From positions 92,679,142 through 92,743,141 of the forward strand of contig OZ022339.1 in NCBI GenBank assembly GCA_963989245.1: a stretch of DNA of 64,000 bases. The letters are read 5' to 3'. The stretch is from Nansenia antarctica (Eukaryota; Chordata; Actinopteri; Argentiniformes; Microstomatidae). The translations under genes and the position numbers were made by a program. This document shows positions 1 through 10,648 of this stretch, one piece after another. The notes under the pieces were generated by a model. The model was not told where the DNA came from. It made no database searches and saw only the letters and a list, made by a program, of their open reading frames with translations. Positions within the stretch are counted from its first letter, which is position 1. The number at the start of each line of letters is the position of its first letter.

Positions 1-473
1 ATGGTGTCAGCACACCAAAGAGAGAGAGCAAGAACCAGGTGAGAAAGTAGACAGGTAGTCAAGACAACATATGCCACAGTCCATGCCACCCCCGCCCCAA
101 GGCAGCAACCAACGGAAACACTGAGCGCAGATAGCTGAACTGTTCAGTGTCAAGCCTGGAGAAATGGAGATGGAGGTTATAAAGCTCCAGAATAATGTCC
201 AGCTACATTCACAACATTTCTGGAGCCTGGTAGACCCAAGCAACTATAAGAATATTCACCAAGCAGCCCTGAAAGTATTTGTTGTATTTGGCTCTACATG
301 CCTTTGAGAATCAGATTTTTTCTGATATGAATGTAATGAAATCTACTACTTCTGAACAAGACTGACAGATGAGCATTTAAATGACTCTATAAGAGTGAAC
401 CTAAGTGGATGCACTCCAGCATACACAACTCTTGTATACTCCATGCAGTGACATCCATCTCAAGTGTAGGAAT

Positions 474-834
474 GCTACCGTAGCTGGCTAGCACCTGGTG
501 GTAACATTAGCTACAGTAGCTAGCTAGCACCTGGTGGTAACGTTAGCTACCTTAGTTAGCTAGCACCTGGTGGTAACATTAGCTACCGTAGCTGGCTAGC
601 ACCTGGTGGTAACATTAGCTACCTTAGTTAGCTAGCACCTGGTGGTAACGTTAGCTACCGTAGCTAGCTAGCACCTGGTGGTAACGTTAGCTACCGTAGC
701 TAGCTAGCACCTGGTGGTAACGTTAGCTACCGTAGCTAGCTAGCACCTGGTGGTAACGTTAGCTACCGTAGCTGGCTAGCACCTGGTGGTAACGTTAGCT
801 ACCGTAGCTAGCTAGCACCTGGTGGTAACGTTAG
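474..834. repeat. Minisatellite, about 33-bp unit, about 11 copies
   Basis: The unit reads roughly GCTAGCACCTGGTGGTAACG followed by TTAGCTACCGTAGCTA. Copies differ by a few substitutions, for example AACATTAG against AACGTTAG. The inverted counterpart is at 35905-36305 with a different order of variants, so the arrays changed after duplication. No gene lies within it. Confidence 0.9.
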
Positions 835-916
835 TGTAAGAGTCTCTAGGCACAGAGGGAGGTCGACACAAAGGAACAGCTGTACAAACGTGTTTGTTAA
901 CGTACAGCACGGCTCA

Positions 917-1036
917 GCACCGTCACTGACGGGCTAACACACACACACACTGCACCGTCACTGACGGGCTAACACACACACACTGCACCGTCACTGACGG
1001 GCTAACACACACACACTGCACCGTCACTGACGGGCT
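917..1036. repeat. Short tandem repeat with CGTCACTGACGG core and CA tract
   Basis: Four units of about 33 bp each contain the near-palindrome CCGTCACTGACGG followed by GCTAACACACACAC. The inverted counterpart at 35728-35826 has three units. The sequence between this and 1700 is shared between the two arms and holds no recognisable gene. Confidence 0.85.
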
Positions 1037-1862
1037 GAGCGAGACGTTCAAAATAATCAAGAATAAATACTAAGTGTAGCGCGCGGCCGTCACTGCCGCT
1101 CAAACTTTCCATACAGTGTGTGTGTGGGTTTGTGTTGTGGTCGCTCGTATCTGTGGACTGTTTAGCTCTAGCCACCGGCACAGTTGTTGTCAGCTCCAGT
1201 GAGAAGCGAGAAAAAGGCTTTTGAATGCCGTGTGTACGTCTTATATAGGCGGAGGGTCCCGTCCCTCGTGACACAAGCGTCGCCTTGGTCAGCCAATGGG
1301 CTGGCGCAGTGTAATTCAGTTTCTGATGAGGTCACGCAGGGGGCGTTCCCATAGTGAGATACCAAACGAATACTCTGAAAGAGAACTGAAGGCACTACAA
1401 CTAGAAATCAGACAGTAACTAATTTTTTTCTACAATGCTGAATGCTGCTGTTTAAATTGTTTTAACTTCAAACCAGTTGGTCACTGAGTAGTGAGTAACA
1501 GTGAGTACTGTTTGTGTTGCTTGAATAAAGGCTGGCAGTCTTTAATAGCCAAATGTTGTGGACTATACTGGGGAAGTATTTGTTATTATTCAGGAGTAAA
1601 ACAATAAATACAAATATCGGATTGATATCGGTATCGCAGATACCTGAAGCCCAGGTATCGGTAGTGAAAAAATGGGATCGGGACATCCCTACCTAATTTC
1701 AAAATGTAAATGTATCATGAGACTTGTTAACCAAGGGCAGTGTGGTGAGTGGGAATGTAATGATGGACATATATGTGCTGAGAGAACATTCCACAACAAA
1801 CAGTATCAAAACTAAACTTCAAAATGGGAATTTCTTAACAAGGTTCCCATACGTAGGGACGT

Positions 1863-2222
1863 CTACAGCTCCATGAGGGCTTTTATTTCATTAATGCGTG
1901 ACGCCTTCTTGTCGGTGGGGTTCTTGGAGCCGAAAGCCTTGTCCACCAGATCCTGCTTCTGCCTCTGAATCTTCACCATGTTCGCCTCCACAGAGTCCTT
2001 CACGATGAACTTGGTGATGAAGACGTCTCTCTTCTGGCCCAGGCGGTGACAGCGATCCACACACTGGTCCTCTGCTGCAGGGTTCCACGCTGGATCCATG
2101 AGGAAAACACGGGAGGCGGCTGTCAGGTTGAGTCCCACCCCGCCAGCTTTGAGTGACAGCAGCATGATCGTGGGGCCGTCAGGAGCGGGGCTCTGGAACT
2201 CCTGGATGACCTGGGTCCGCCT
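1863..2222 (-). pseudogene. hltf: hltf last-exon fragment (SNF2/RING helicase-like transcription factor C-terminus)
   Basis: The minus strand encodes about 119 residues ending in a stop that match the extreme C-terminus of HLTF, the SNF2-family translocase and RING ubiquitin ligase of DNA damage tolerance. Visible helicase lobe-2 motifs are SLKAGGVGLNL (motif V) and DRCHRLGQKRDV (motif VI). The C-terminal tail KINEIKALMEL-like ending is also typical of the family. The coding match begins at the codons RRTQVIQEFQ. The bases just upstream are an A-rich tract, not a polypyrimidine acceptor, and no other hltf exon is visible, so this is a displaced exon copy rather than a functional gene end. A nearly identical inverted copy lies at 30040-30399. 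Confidence 0.85.
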
Positions 2223-2524
2223 CTTCTTTTTTTTTTTTTCCAAAGATTCAAACATTTTTACAATATAATTGAAGAAAAATTTTCTTGTTTCCCCGCCCCC
2301 TTGTATCCACCCCCCCCCCCCCCCCACCCACCCACCATTGTGCGGCAATGCCCAACGACAACACAACACAAAGATAATAATAATAATAAGACAAAACACA
2401 CATACCTACATACACACACACACACACACAATAATACATTCATTAGGGATGCGCTATGATATTAACAGCAATTCACATCACCGTGCATCCCTACAAGAAA
2501 CACTGTCCATCAAACAATAGTACC

Positions 2525-2908
2525 TGAAGCTGCCCTTCTTGCCATAACATCTATATGTGGTTGCCATATTTCTACAAAGTCCTGACTCTTATGTCTTATA
2601 TTATTGTATATTTTATCTAATGGAATGAAGCTAGAGATTTAATTTAACCAATGTGATATTGTAGGAGAGTAATCGGATTTCCAATGGATTGCAATACACT
2701 TCTTTGCAGCAATCAAAGCAAGATCAATATATTTTTTTTGAAATTCATTCCAAGGATCCATATTGATTGTGCCTAAAAGACACAAGCGAGATGATTTTGC
2801 AATGTGAATATTTAAACATAATGCTATCGTGTCAATCACAAAGTTCCAAAATGTTAACAACAAATTACATGACCAAAACATCCCAGTGAGCAATAGACGT
2901 CTTTTCAA
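2525..2908 (-). mobile_element. L1-like LINE 3' coding fragment
   Basis: The minus strand encodes a stretch containing ALIAAKKCIAIHWKSDYSPT followed by ISHWLNEISSYIPLDKI. This resembles the C-terminal region of L1/Tx1-group LINE ORF2 proteins, where an AKK-I-W core precedes W-L-E-Y-L-K. It lacks endonuclease and reverse transcriptase, so it is a 5'-truncated remnant. The mirrored copy is at 29361-29760. A short AGGGATGC...GCATCCCT palindrome of about 49 bp (2444-2492) sits at its edge. Confidence 0.55.
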
Positions 2909-2909
2909 C

Positions 2910-3425
2910 CTCGCGTCTACGCTTGGCCATCATATAATCCTGCTATATTACGGCTATATTTTCTACTTATCTTAAATGCATTAAAACCGTTATTAAACCC
3001 CTCTAAACTGTCAGAATACGTCCCAGACGTCATGTAGTATGAGATTCATATAGTCTAGCATAGTTATCCTAGCAGAAGTGGTGGTTTAAATTGCGTCTAT
3101 ACGTCGCTGTCCTTTAACCGAGATAAATGCGGTCTGTGTCTAAACCTGTTTTAGTCTAGCAGCACGTTGAGTTTAAATTAATACCCTAAACACCTGTAGA
3201 TTGTCAAAATATGTACCAGACCGTCATTTAGTCTGAGATTCCATGTAGTCTAGCATAGTTATTCATGCAGAAGAGGTGGTTTAAATTGCGTCTATACATC
3301 GCTGTCCTTTAACCCAGCTAAATGCGGTCTGTGTCTAAACATATTTTCTACTTATCTTAAATGCATTAAAACCGTTATTAAACCCCTCTAAACTGTCAGA
3401 ATACGTCCCAGACGAGTTGATACAT
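2910..3425. repeat. Internally duplicated dispersed repeat
   Basis: A segment of about 250 bp is present twice, with shared phrases such as 'ggtttaaattgcgtctata' and 'ctgtcagaatacgtccca' (3005-3030 and 3393-3418). The reverse complement of most of it lies at 28972-29330. No coding sequence is evident. Confidence 0.7.
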
Positions 3426-4038
3426 CCACACACAGGTAGGTATCCTCATTTCCTATTGTTATTGTTTAATTTTTCAATTCCTTTCTTTTTCAAAATTCGG
3501 TTCCAGGTGAGGTGATAGATAAATGTTCTACTTTTCCTCTATTAGGTCTGTGATACAGGTAAGCATTCCGGTTCCAGGTAAGTAGTAGGTAAGTATTCTA
3601 CAATCCTCTTTATTTCATATCCGATATACAGGAAAATATTAACTGTAACTTCTCACTCTTATAAACTAAAATTTCCTCTGGTTTTCAGGAAAAAACTACT
3701 GGTGACCAACACCATCCACAACTGAGGGTCTCCGGTGGGTACCAACATGAGGTAGGTACAGAGGTCACAAAATTCGGATCCATAGAGGGAAGATGGGGGC
3801 CGGGGGGCCTTGATATTTTTAATGAGGAAGTTCCCGCCAATAATAAAAGTGCCAAAAATAAGTGCTGGTAACAACTCAAGTATTGAGGGGGGTCTCAATC
3901 CATAACGCCTCCACCTCATAAATGATCCTAAAACATCACACATACACATACAATATAACATATGAATAAATAAATAAGGGTGTTCTCCCTCTTTCAGTCT
4001 CCCTCCCGTTCAAGTTCCCCACTTCTCCTCTCATCATT

Positions 4039-4776
4039 TTAATGATCCAATTCGTTCAGCCCCCCAGGATCGACAGTACCTAATTTTCTAATCCACTGTC
4101 TCTCTCTGGCGAGCCTTTGTGCTCTGGACCACCTCGTACCCGACTCCAATCCCGCTATGAGCAAGTTGGTGCTCCCATGTCTCCTAAAGTGTGTGTACAG
4201 TACAGTCTGTTTATCCGTTTTCTCAATTGTATACAGGTGTTGTTTGAGTCTCTGTAAGAGGCTATTCTTGGTCTGTCCAATATACAGTCTCCCACATGTT
4301 CCACACTGGATACTGTAAACCAGATTAGAAGACTCAGGCCCCACGGTCTGCCACACCGGTGAGCCCAGGTCAGTATACAGATTTTTGAGAAACTTCAACT
4401 GTTTGAAATGTGATTTATATTTATCTTTTACACTCCGACTTAAGGAGGCATGTACAAGGAGATCCTTCAGATTTTTATTTCTTCTATATGCTGCTAAAAC
4501 TTTCAAATTGTTCAAGGGTTCCATAACCTCCTGCACCCTTAAAAAACTGTTTTTGATGTTGCTGTTTAGTCTACGAGAGGCGGGGGAGAAGGTGGAGACG
4601 AAAGGGACCAGATGTTGTGGGCCATCCTTCCTCTCCGGTCTAAATTCCTGCCTAGGACTCCCTCTTGCCTCAGTCCTGATGTTCCGGAGAAAAGTTCTCC
4701 CATAACCCCTGGATCTGAGGACCTTGAAGAGGGTCCTCGTGGCTGACTTGAAGACGCGTCCTCCTCTGCTGTGCAA
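4039..4776 (-). CDS. PLE GIY-YIG endonuclease domain
   Basis: This is a frame of 245 residues ending in a stop. The GIY-YIG signature is visible as LVYSIQC and LYIGQT, separated by GTCGR, giving the CxxC spacing typical of PLE endonucleases. The conserved arginine lies in LLQRLKQH and the catalytic-type glutamate in RLARERQWIRKL. In this family the domain nicks target DNA to prime reverse transcription. The first about 130 residues form the linker that follows the RT, with basic clusters. The 5' part runs through a frame break to the RT frame at 4860-5414. Confidence 0.85.
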   Translation of the reverse strand: MHSRGGRVFKSATRTLFKVLRSRGYGRTFLRNIRTEARGSPRQEFRPERKDGPQHLVPFVSTFSPASRRLNSNIKNSFLRVQEVMEPLNNLKVLAAYRRNKNLKDLLVHASLSRSVKDKYKSHFKQLKFLKNLYTDLGSPVWQTVGPESSNLVYSIQCGTCGRLYIGQTKNSLLQRLKQHLYTIEKTDKQTVLYTHFRRHGSTNLLIAGLESGTRWSRAQRLARERQWIRKLGTVDPGGLNELDH

Positions 4777-4859
4777 ATTCGCTTAAATCTGATAAGCTGC
4801 GATTTCACTATTCCCCTAAAGGTATGTTTGGGGTGATACCCATGCGCTGTTGCACAAGT

Positions 4860-6201
4860 CTAGCTATCTGTGGGTTTAAAATATACTCTTGTGCCCAGAC
4901 TATAACCCCCCTCTCCTCTCTTAATAAACACCTCTGTGTCCAAAAACTCGATTTTCTCAGGTTGAAGATTGCATTTTACAGTGATTGCCTGATGATGCGT
5001 GTTCAGTACATTGATAAAAACCTGGAAGTCCACCCTTGTGTGGCTCCAGATGCCAAAAATATTGTCCAAATAACGGACATACAGTGCTGGGAGTTTCGGG
5101 CATTTGGGGAAGACAGTCCGCTCCCAATCAGCCATATAAATGTTGGCATATGCAGGAGCGAACTTCTTCCCCATGGCCGTCCCATGTACCTGAAGGAAAC
5201 ATCTGGAATCAAAGATAAAATAGTTTCTAGTTAACCCTAACTCTAAAAGATGGAGAAGAGCCTCATCTGGTCTAAAAGGGTCTGGATGGTCGTTAAATAG
5301 GTCCCGCACCGCTTTGAGCCCCAATGGGGTCTCTATATTTGTATACAGGGAGTCAATATCGACCGAGAAAAGCATCGAACCAAAAGGAACCTGGATGTTT
5401 TTAAGTTTTTCCACAAAATCATATGTATCTTTAATGAAACTTTCATGAATTTGGGATAATGGATTTATGGATAATGGATTTGCCGTGGACGTGGCGGATC
5501 CTCCCCATACAGGTAAGTCATTTGTTTGGCCGATATAACTTTCTTTTCATACAGGTGAGACACCGTCGCTCTAATCTGTTTCTGGGTCTCCAGTTGCAGA
5601 GAGCTAGTTAAAGGTAAGTAGTGTGTTCTATTTTCCAATTGTCTGTTAGCCTCTGTCAAATGTTGATTTTTTTATCCATTATTACAATTTTAGAGCCCTT
5701 ATCGGCAGGCTTAATAATTATATCCTGGTTCTTTTTTAATTTGTTTAATGCTTTTCTTTCCCCTTGTGACAGGTTACTTTCTTTTTCACAGGCCCAACGG
5801 ATTCCCTCCAGGTCCCGTACATCTTCCCTGATCAATCCCTTAATAGGGTCCAAGATGGAATTCCAATCAGGTTCCCAATGAGAGGGGTTGATGAACGGTT
5901 CCCTGATGAAATCCGTGGTAAACCGGAAATGATCTAAACGTTTCAAACGCCTGTGATACTTTGCTAAATCTCTTTGTAAATCTTCTCTGTCTGTTACAGA
6001 TGGCGTAGGAATAAAGAAGAGGCCCCTCTCCAGCAGCATTTCTTCTTTTGTGGATAGTTCAAAGGTAAGTGAAAGATTTAAAATATTAGAAAATTTTAAA
6101 ATATTAGAATGGGGCTTGGTAAGTGTCCCAGGTCCCCCTCTTTTCAGTTTAACTGTAGCATCCATGCCTCTAACATTTTTTTGCCTGTAGCAGGGGTCCA
6201 A
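4860..6201 (-). pseudogene. PLE reverse transcriptase, frame-broken
   Basis: Three frames (5656-6201, 5465-5659 and 4860-5414) read in order as one PLE RT. The N-terminal part contains LLERGLFFIPTP and IIIKPADKGSKIVIMDK, typical of Penelope RTs. The palm contains LFSVDIDSLYTNI (first aspartate), QVHGTAMGKKFAPAYANIYM and the active-site box RYLDNIFGIW. The box is normally YxDD; here the second aspartate is asparagine, which would be expected to impair catalysis. A small tandem duplication, 'ggataatggattt', near 5457-5480 lies at one frame junction. It is a dead copy. Confidence 0.8.
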
Positions 6202-6960
6202 TGTATCGGATCCCTCTCACAAGCTTTGAAGTCCCGGGCCTCCACCCCTCTCAGGGTCCTGTATGTGGACTGCACATAGGTGTTTGTTTCTTCCAGGAGG
6301 GCCCGTACTGGGGCCTGCAACCTGGGTGAGTATTGTGTCAATGTAACAAACACCTCTGCCTGAGGGAAAACCACTCTTGCCCTCGCCATCAGCTGTTGGA
6401 ATTGCTTTTTCGAGAGCAGGTTTCGAGAGCAGGTTTCCACTCAGACAGTTATTCAATCCCACCACAAAGACCACTTTGTGAGTGGCAGGACTAGGGTTTG
6501 TGAGTGGCAGGACTAGGGTTCAACTTGTTCCAAATATCCCTCAGATGGAAAATGTTGGCCCCCGGGAAACTGTCAATTTGTACCAGTGGATAGTTGAAAG
6601 GGGGGATTCTATTGAGATTCGAATCCCCCACTATCACCACTGGTTTTCTAATCTCAAGGTCCCACACCACACTTTTTTGATATGCACTACGGTGATAGAG
6701 CAGTCTGTCCAGGTCAGGGTCAGGGTCAGGGCCAGGGTCAGGGCTAGAGTTAGGGCCAGAGTTGGGGTCCAACACCAGATTAGGGAGGGTAGGGTGGGTG
6801 TTGTGGTTAAGGTAAAATACAGGTCCGGGGCCTTGATGGAGATCAGGGTGGGTGACCGGGTCCAGGGAAGGGTCCCCGTTGATGTCACGTTTCCGTGGGC
6901 CCTTCTTTCTCTTAGAGAGAGGCCCCGGGTCCCGAGGACTATGGGCCCCTGAGCTGGCGA
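6144..6960 (-). pseudogene. SGNH/GDSL-hydrolase-like ORF upstream of the PLE RT
   Basis: Two minus-strand frames (6491-6991 and 6144-6440) together resemble an SGNH hydrolase. The block I motif VIVGDSNLNRIP carries the nucleophile-type serine, FVVGLNNC resembles the block III glycine-asparagine region, and DPIHWTP matches the D-x-x-H of block V. A proline/aspartate-rich low-complexity segment (DPGPDPDPDLD type) precedes it. The two halves are separated by a frameshift where 'gtgagtggcaggactagggt' is tandemly duplicated (6479-6520). Such esterase-like domains occur in ORF1 of some LINEs and in giant PLEs of rotifers; a role in the element is inference. Confidence 0.55.
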
Positions 6961-7577
6961 AGATCATGCTGAACAGGCTGATGGAGACCATCTCGGAAAC
7001 TGTGCTTCCGGAAACTCCACCGACATGGTCTTTGTCCTGAGGCAGCTACTAGAGAAGAGCAGAGAACACCGCGAGGATCTTTACATAGCCTTCATAGACC
7101 AAAGCAAAGCCTTCGACACCATCAGCCGTGGGCTGCTCTGGAAACACCTCGACAAACTTGGAGTACCACCCAAGTTCCTCTCCATCCTTCAGCAGCTGCA
7201 TGATGGGATGCAAGCCAGAGTCCAGACGGGTGAACTCCAGTCAGAATTCTTTGAGGTATATGTTGGGGTGAAACAGGGCTGTGTAATGGCTCCAGTGCTC
7301 TTTAATCTCCTCCTCTCTGCCATGCTTGATGGTAGTCTCTTCAACATCCGCCGGCTCCAAACACACACAAAGACAGAGTCCTGCCAAATCTGTGAGCTTC
7401 AGTACGCTGATGATGACTGTGCCATCTTATCTCACAGCCCAGAGTCTATGCAGCACGCTCTCAACACCATATCCAGTCTGTACAAATCCTTCGGTCTCCA
7501 GGTCAACATCCCAAAAAAGTCATGTCCCAACTCACTTCCCAAACTTCACATAAACGGTGTTCCACTTAAAACAGTTC
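6953..7577 (+). mobile_element. LINE A, segment 1: reverse transcriptase fragment
   Basis: The plus strand encodes a non-LTR RT fragment. Motifs are LYIAFIDQSKAFDTISR (first catalytic aspartate), VGVKQGCVMAPVLFNLLLS and LQYADDDCAI with the catalytic YADD. The element is 5'-truncated, starting near the codons for LAKIMLNRLMETISETVLPE. It is interrupted at the codons for LKTV by an L2 inserted in the opposite orientation, and resumes at 9404. Confidence 0.8.
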
Positions 7578-9403
7578 AAATCAAATCAAATCAAATTTTA
7601 TTTGTATAGCGCATTTCTTACAAGATGCAACTCAATGCGCTTCACACAATGAAAATGTTCAGTCAATCAGTCAATCAATCAATCAATACTGACAGAGCCG
7701 CGAGCAGGCAGAAGTAAAAAACCTGTATACTATGTAGCCAGGAAAAATTCCCTTGCAGCCCTCTACCAATAGAGCGACTACTAGCCAGTTTGCTTACCAG
7801 TACCCAGCGGTCCCCCAGGGGAGGCCAGGACCACCGGCACAGAGCAAGCAAGCAAGGGCAAAAACCTGTACACCATGTATCCAGGAAAAATTCCTTGCAT
7901 ATTATCGGCGTACACACTGTCCATACATTTTGTGTTGTATTTGCATCGTTCTGCATCCAGTATGGTCACAGGTCCTGCCAAAAGAGAAACTTAAGCACAG
8001 TTAAGATGCAACAACACAATAGAGACAATAAAGATGACAGCAATACAACCTGATGGTGGTCCTGGTACACCCTTGTACCGGTTCCAGTACTGCTCTAGGT
8101 GCTATTTGGAGCTGACAGTGCCTCATCAGCACCCGGGTCCATTTTCCTGTCAACACAAATCTCAAAAACACGAGTATGGTGTAATGGCCTAGTGATCCTA
8201 GTTCTATAATGTCCAATGTCTCCCTTAGTATCAAAAGGCGACATTGAATAAGTAGGTTTTGAGGTCACGCTTAAAAATGTCCTGAGTTTTAGACAACCTC
8301 AGGCCCTCAGGTAGGGTGTTCCACAATCTAGGAGCATATGCTAAAAGCTGATCCTCCAAATCTCTTTGTCCTAGCCTCTGGCACTATTAAAAGTTCCGTG
8401 CCACTAGACCGTAGGGGTCTAGCTGGTGTGTATCTTATGAGCATGTCCACCATGTAATTGGGTGCATCACAGTGAAGTGATTTATAAACTAGTAAAAGGA
8501 TCTTAAAGTCTATTCTATGACTGACAGGGAGCCAGTGTAGTGATCTCAAGACAGGTGTGATGTGCGCTCTCCGTTTGGTCCTAGTAAGGACACGAGCAGC
8601 AGCATTTTGAACCATTTGTAGTCTATTTATCATTTTTTTGGGGAGACCTGTCAGGAGAGCATTACAGTAATCTAGCCTACTAGTAACAAACGCATGCATT
8701 AATTTTTCAGTGTCTGCCTGGGAGAGAAATGATTGTACCTTAGTGATGTTTCTTAGATGGTAGAAGGATGTTTTAATAGTGTTATTAATATGAGTTTCAA
8801 AATTTAGATCTGGGTCAATTATGACACCAAGATTCCTGGCCTGACACTTAGTGTTAAGAGCTAGTGTTTTCAAGTGTGCAGATAATTTCTCTCTCCCAGT
8901 TTTCTCGCCAATGATCAATACCTCTGTTTTTTCTTGATTGAGTTGGAGAAAGTTTTGTGTCATCCAAATATTAATATCGGCAATACAGTCTATCAGGTGG
9001 TCGATCATCTTGTAGTCGTTGGGAGTTACTGAGATATAAAGCTGAGTGTCGTCAGCATAGCTGTGGTAGTTAACGCTATGCTTCTTGATAACAGAACTGA
9101 GGGGTAGCATGTATAGGCTAAAAAGCAACGGTCCTAAAATGGACCCCTGGGGAACTCCACAGGTTGTGCTATAATTTTTTGACTTATGGTCACCAAGGGC
9201 TACAAAGTAATCTCGGTCAGCCAGGTAAGTCCTGAACCAGTTTAAGACCGGACCTGAGAGGCCAACCCAGTTTTCAAGTCTCTCAATGAGTATGGAGTGG
9301 TCTACCGTATCAAAGGCTGCACTTAAGTCTAAGAGTACAAGAATCGAGAGTTTTTTCGAGTCTGCATTTATCCTAAGGTCATTAGTTACCTTAAGCAAGT
9401 TGA
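7578..9403 (-). mobile_element. L2-clade LINE inserted in LINE A
   Basis: The minus strand encodes a near-complete RT region: LSILVLLDLSAAFDTVDHSI, CGVPQGSILGPLLFSLYML and HSYADDTQLYIS, followed by the L2-type thumb and C-terminus (SRLDYCNALLTGLP, LTRTKRRAHITPVLRSLHWL). The main frame ends at 8328 through a frameshift; the conserved tail (WNTLPEGLRL-type) continues in another frame to about 8225. The 3' end (7578-7660) carries the L2-like 'gcgctatacaaataaaatt' and a (TTTGA)n tail. The element is 5'-truncated near the codons for MINLLKVTNDL, and its ends are defined because flanking LINE A sequence continues on both sides. Confidence 0.85.
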
Positions 9404-9481
9404 TCATTTCACCTACCGGCTCCACTCTGTCCTCATGCTGCTCCCTTGACGCGGAGATACACACGCGTATCAATAAAGCCT
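9404..9481 (+). mobile_element. LINE A, segment 2
   Basis: The bases encode, with a small deletion, the LINE A continuation TYLGSTLSS-like, then CCSLDAEIHTRINKAS. This joins the upstream segment (ending LKTV) and the downstream segment (starting SSFGRLRSRVF). It shows that the L2 and the following hAT-like element were separate insertions into one LINE. Confidence 0.75.
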
Positions 9482-10648
9482 CAGTGTTTCCCCTACCATT
9501 GCCTTGGGGGGGCGGGCCACCCTACCAACGGAACCCCCCGCCCCCCCAAGAAAGAGGAATTATTACGGACGTAGACACCAAACATCTGACAAGCAGGCTA
9601 AAATATCCGCGTTTTTTAAACGCACCCAACCCGAATCTGGCGAGTGGCAAGCCCATAGGCTCGTTGGTAACCTTAGTCCGCCGTAGTCTCGCATAGCCAG
9701 ACCTATCTCCACACTTCGCGCTGTGCCAGCGCTGGAGAATAATACAAGACTTTGAAGTGTGCGCGCGAGACGCGAGAGTTTTTGCCGGCTGTGATGTCTG
9801 CAGATTGAAAGTTAGCAAGTTCAAACGTTAGCAAATATAATTGCTGAGTGTTCTGAGAGAGAAAGTTGGTTAAAATTGGTCGTTATTATCGTGACTAGAA
9901 AGTGTCTGACTATAGTTCCATAGTGTAAATAGTGTCAAAGAACTAGCTAGCTCAGAGGTGATGAGATGAGCTAGTCTCCTTGCACACTTGCCAGCTAAAG
10001 AGCTAACTGGAGGCACTTTATTATTTTACTTAAAGTAGATATACTATCTTTCTTATTCTGCTAGAGTTGGGCTTCATGGTAATACCATAATGGCATATTT
10101 ACAGTACATGGACAGTTGATTGAAGCATTGGAAATGTCTGTTTTTTATAGTTGGACATACCATTTTTTTTCAGATGAGAGAGTAAAGTCAAAATGACATG
10201 ATTATCTAACTGGATTGCCCACAGCAATCCAATATTCAATTATAATTATGTCAATTTATGCCTCTTATTAGATTATAAATACTCTGGCTGTTTTGTTTAC
10301 CTTTTGGTTGACAGCAAAAGGGAGAGAGGAGGGTAGGGAGGGATAGAAGGAGAGAGAGCAGGATGGTGTCGGCACACCAGAGAGAGAGAGAGCAAGAACC
10401 AGGTGAGAAAGTGGACAGGTAGTCAAGACCACATAAGTAAGTAGCCTTGAGAACCGATGGTTCTGGAGCCTAATGGCCCATAGGGCAGGAGCCTATCTCC
10501 TGTTTCCGTAGCGTGAGGCGGCTTAATGTACAAGTACACCCCTGGACATGACGCTGGTATGAGGCAGGGTCTTACCCCCTGGGGGGGGGGGGGTCCATGC
10601 CACGGTCCATGCCACCCCCCCAAGGCAGCAAACCTAGGAGAAACACTG
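9482..10648. mobile_element. Non-autonomous hAT-like element inserted in LINE A
   Basis: The left end CAGTGTTTCCCCTACC and the inverted right end, which reads CAGTGTTTCTCCTAGG on the other strand, are followed on both strands by CTTGGGGGG-type sequence, forming terminal inverted repeats. The flanking direct repeat is AAGCCT (9476-9481 and 10649-10654), a 6-bp target duplication inside the LINE codons for KAS. There is no transposase frame. Related sequence is at 1-130 and 36660-37460 in inverted orientation. A SINE fragment is nested at about 10436-10590. Confidence 0.75.
10436..10590 (-). mobile_element. SINE fragment nested in the hAT-like element
   Basis: The stretch 'gtaagtagccttgagaaccgatgg...cctggacatgacgctggtatg' matches the 3' two thirds of the complete SINE at 19336-19619. 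The related copy of the host element near base 80 lacks it, so it inserted after that element family spread. Confidence 0.75.

Larger units (their letters stand above)
1..3302. repeat. Left arm of a large interrupted inverted duplication
   Basis: This stretch reappears in reverse complement at 28972-36775. Matching landmarks in mirrored order are the 78-residue frame at 7-243, the 33-bp minisatellite, the CGTCACTGACGG repeats, the hltf last exon, the L1-like 3' fragment and the 'tagactacatgaatctcat' segment. The hltf exons of the two arms differ at only a couple of residues, so the duplication is recent or homogenised. The arm probably continues leftward beyond base 1. The matching right arm carries an extra 4.6 kb between positions equivalent to 1635 and 1700 here. 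Confidence 0.9.
3430..6950 (-). mobile_element. Penelope-like retroelement (PLE) with GIY-YIG endonuclease
   Basis: On the minus strand the order is an SGNH-hydrolase-like frame, a PLE reverse transcriptase and a C-terminal GIY-YIG endonuclease, followed by about 600 bp of non-coding 3' sequence. RT followed by GIY-YIG is diagnostic of Penelope-like elements; among fish PLEs the Neptune group is the likely relative, by inference. The frame is broken at several points, at least two coinciding with short tandem duplications (6417-6437 and 6479-6520). The left end abuts the inverted-duplication arm and the right end abuts a LINE fragment at about 6953. Confidence 0.85.

Noticed and set aside
4385..4705. 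Plus-strand 106-residue frame in the PLE
   Set aside because: Shadow of the GIY-YIG frame on the minus strand.
6491..6952. Plus-strand 156-residue Arg/Val-rich frame
   Set aside because: It is the antisense of the PLE upstream frame's low-complexity region, whose minus-strand reading has family motifs.
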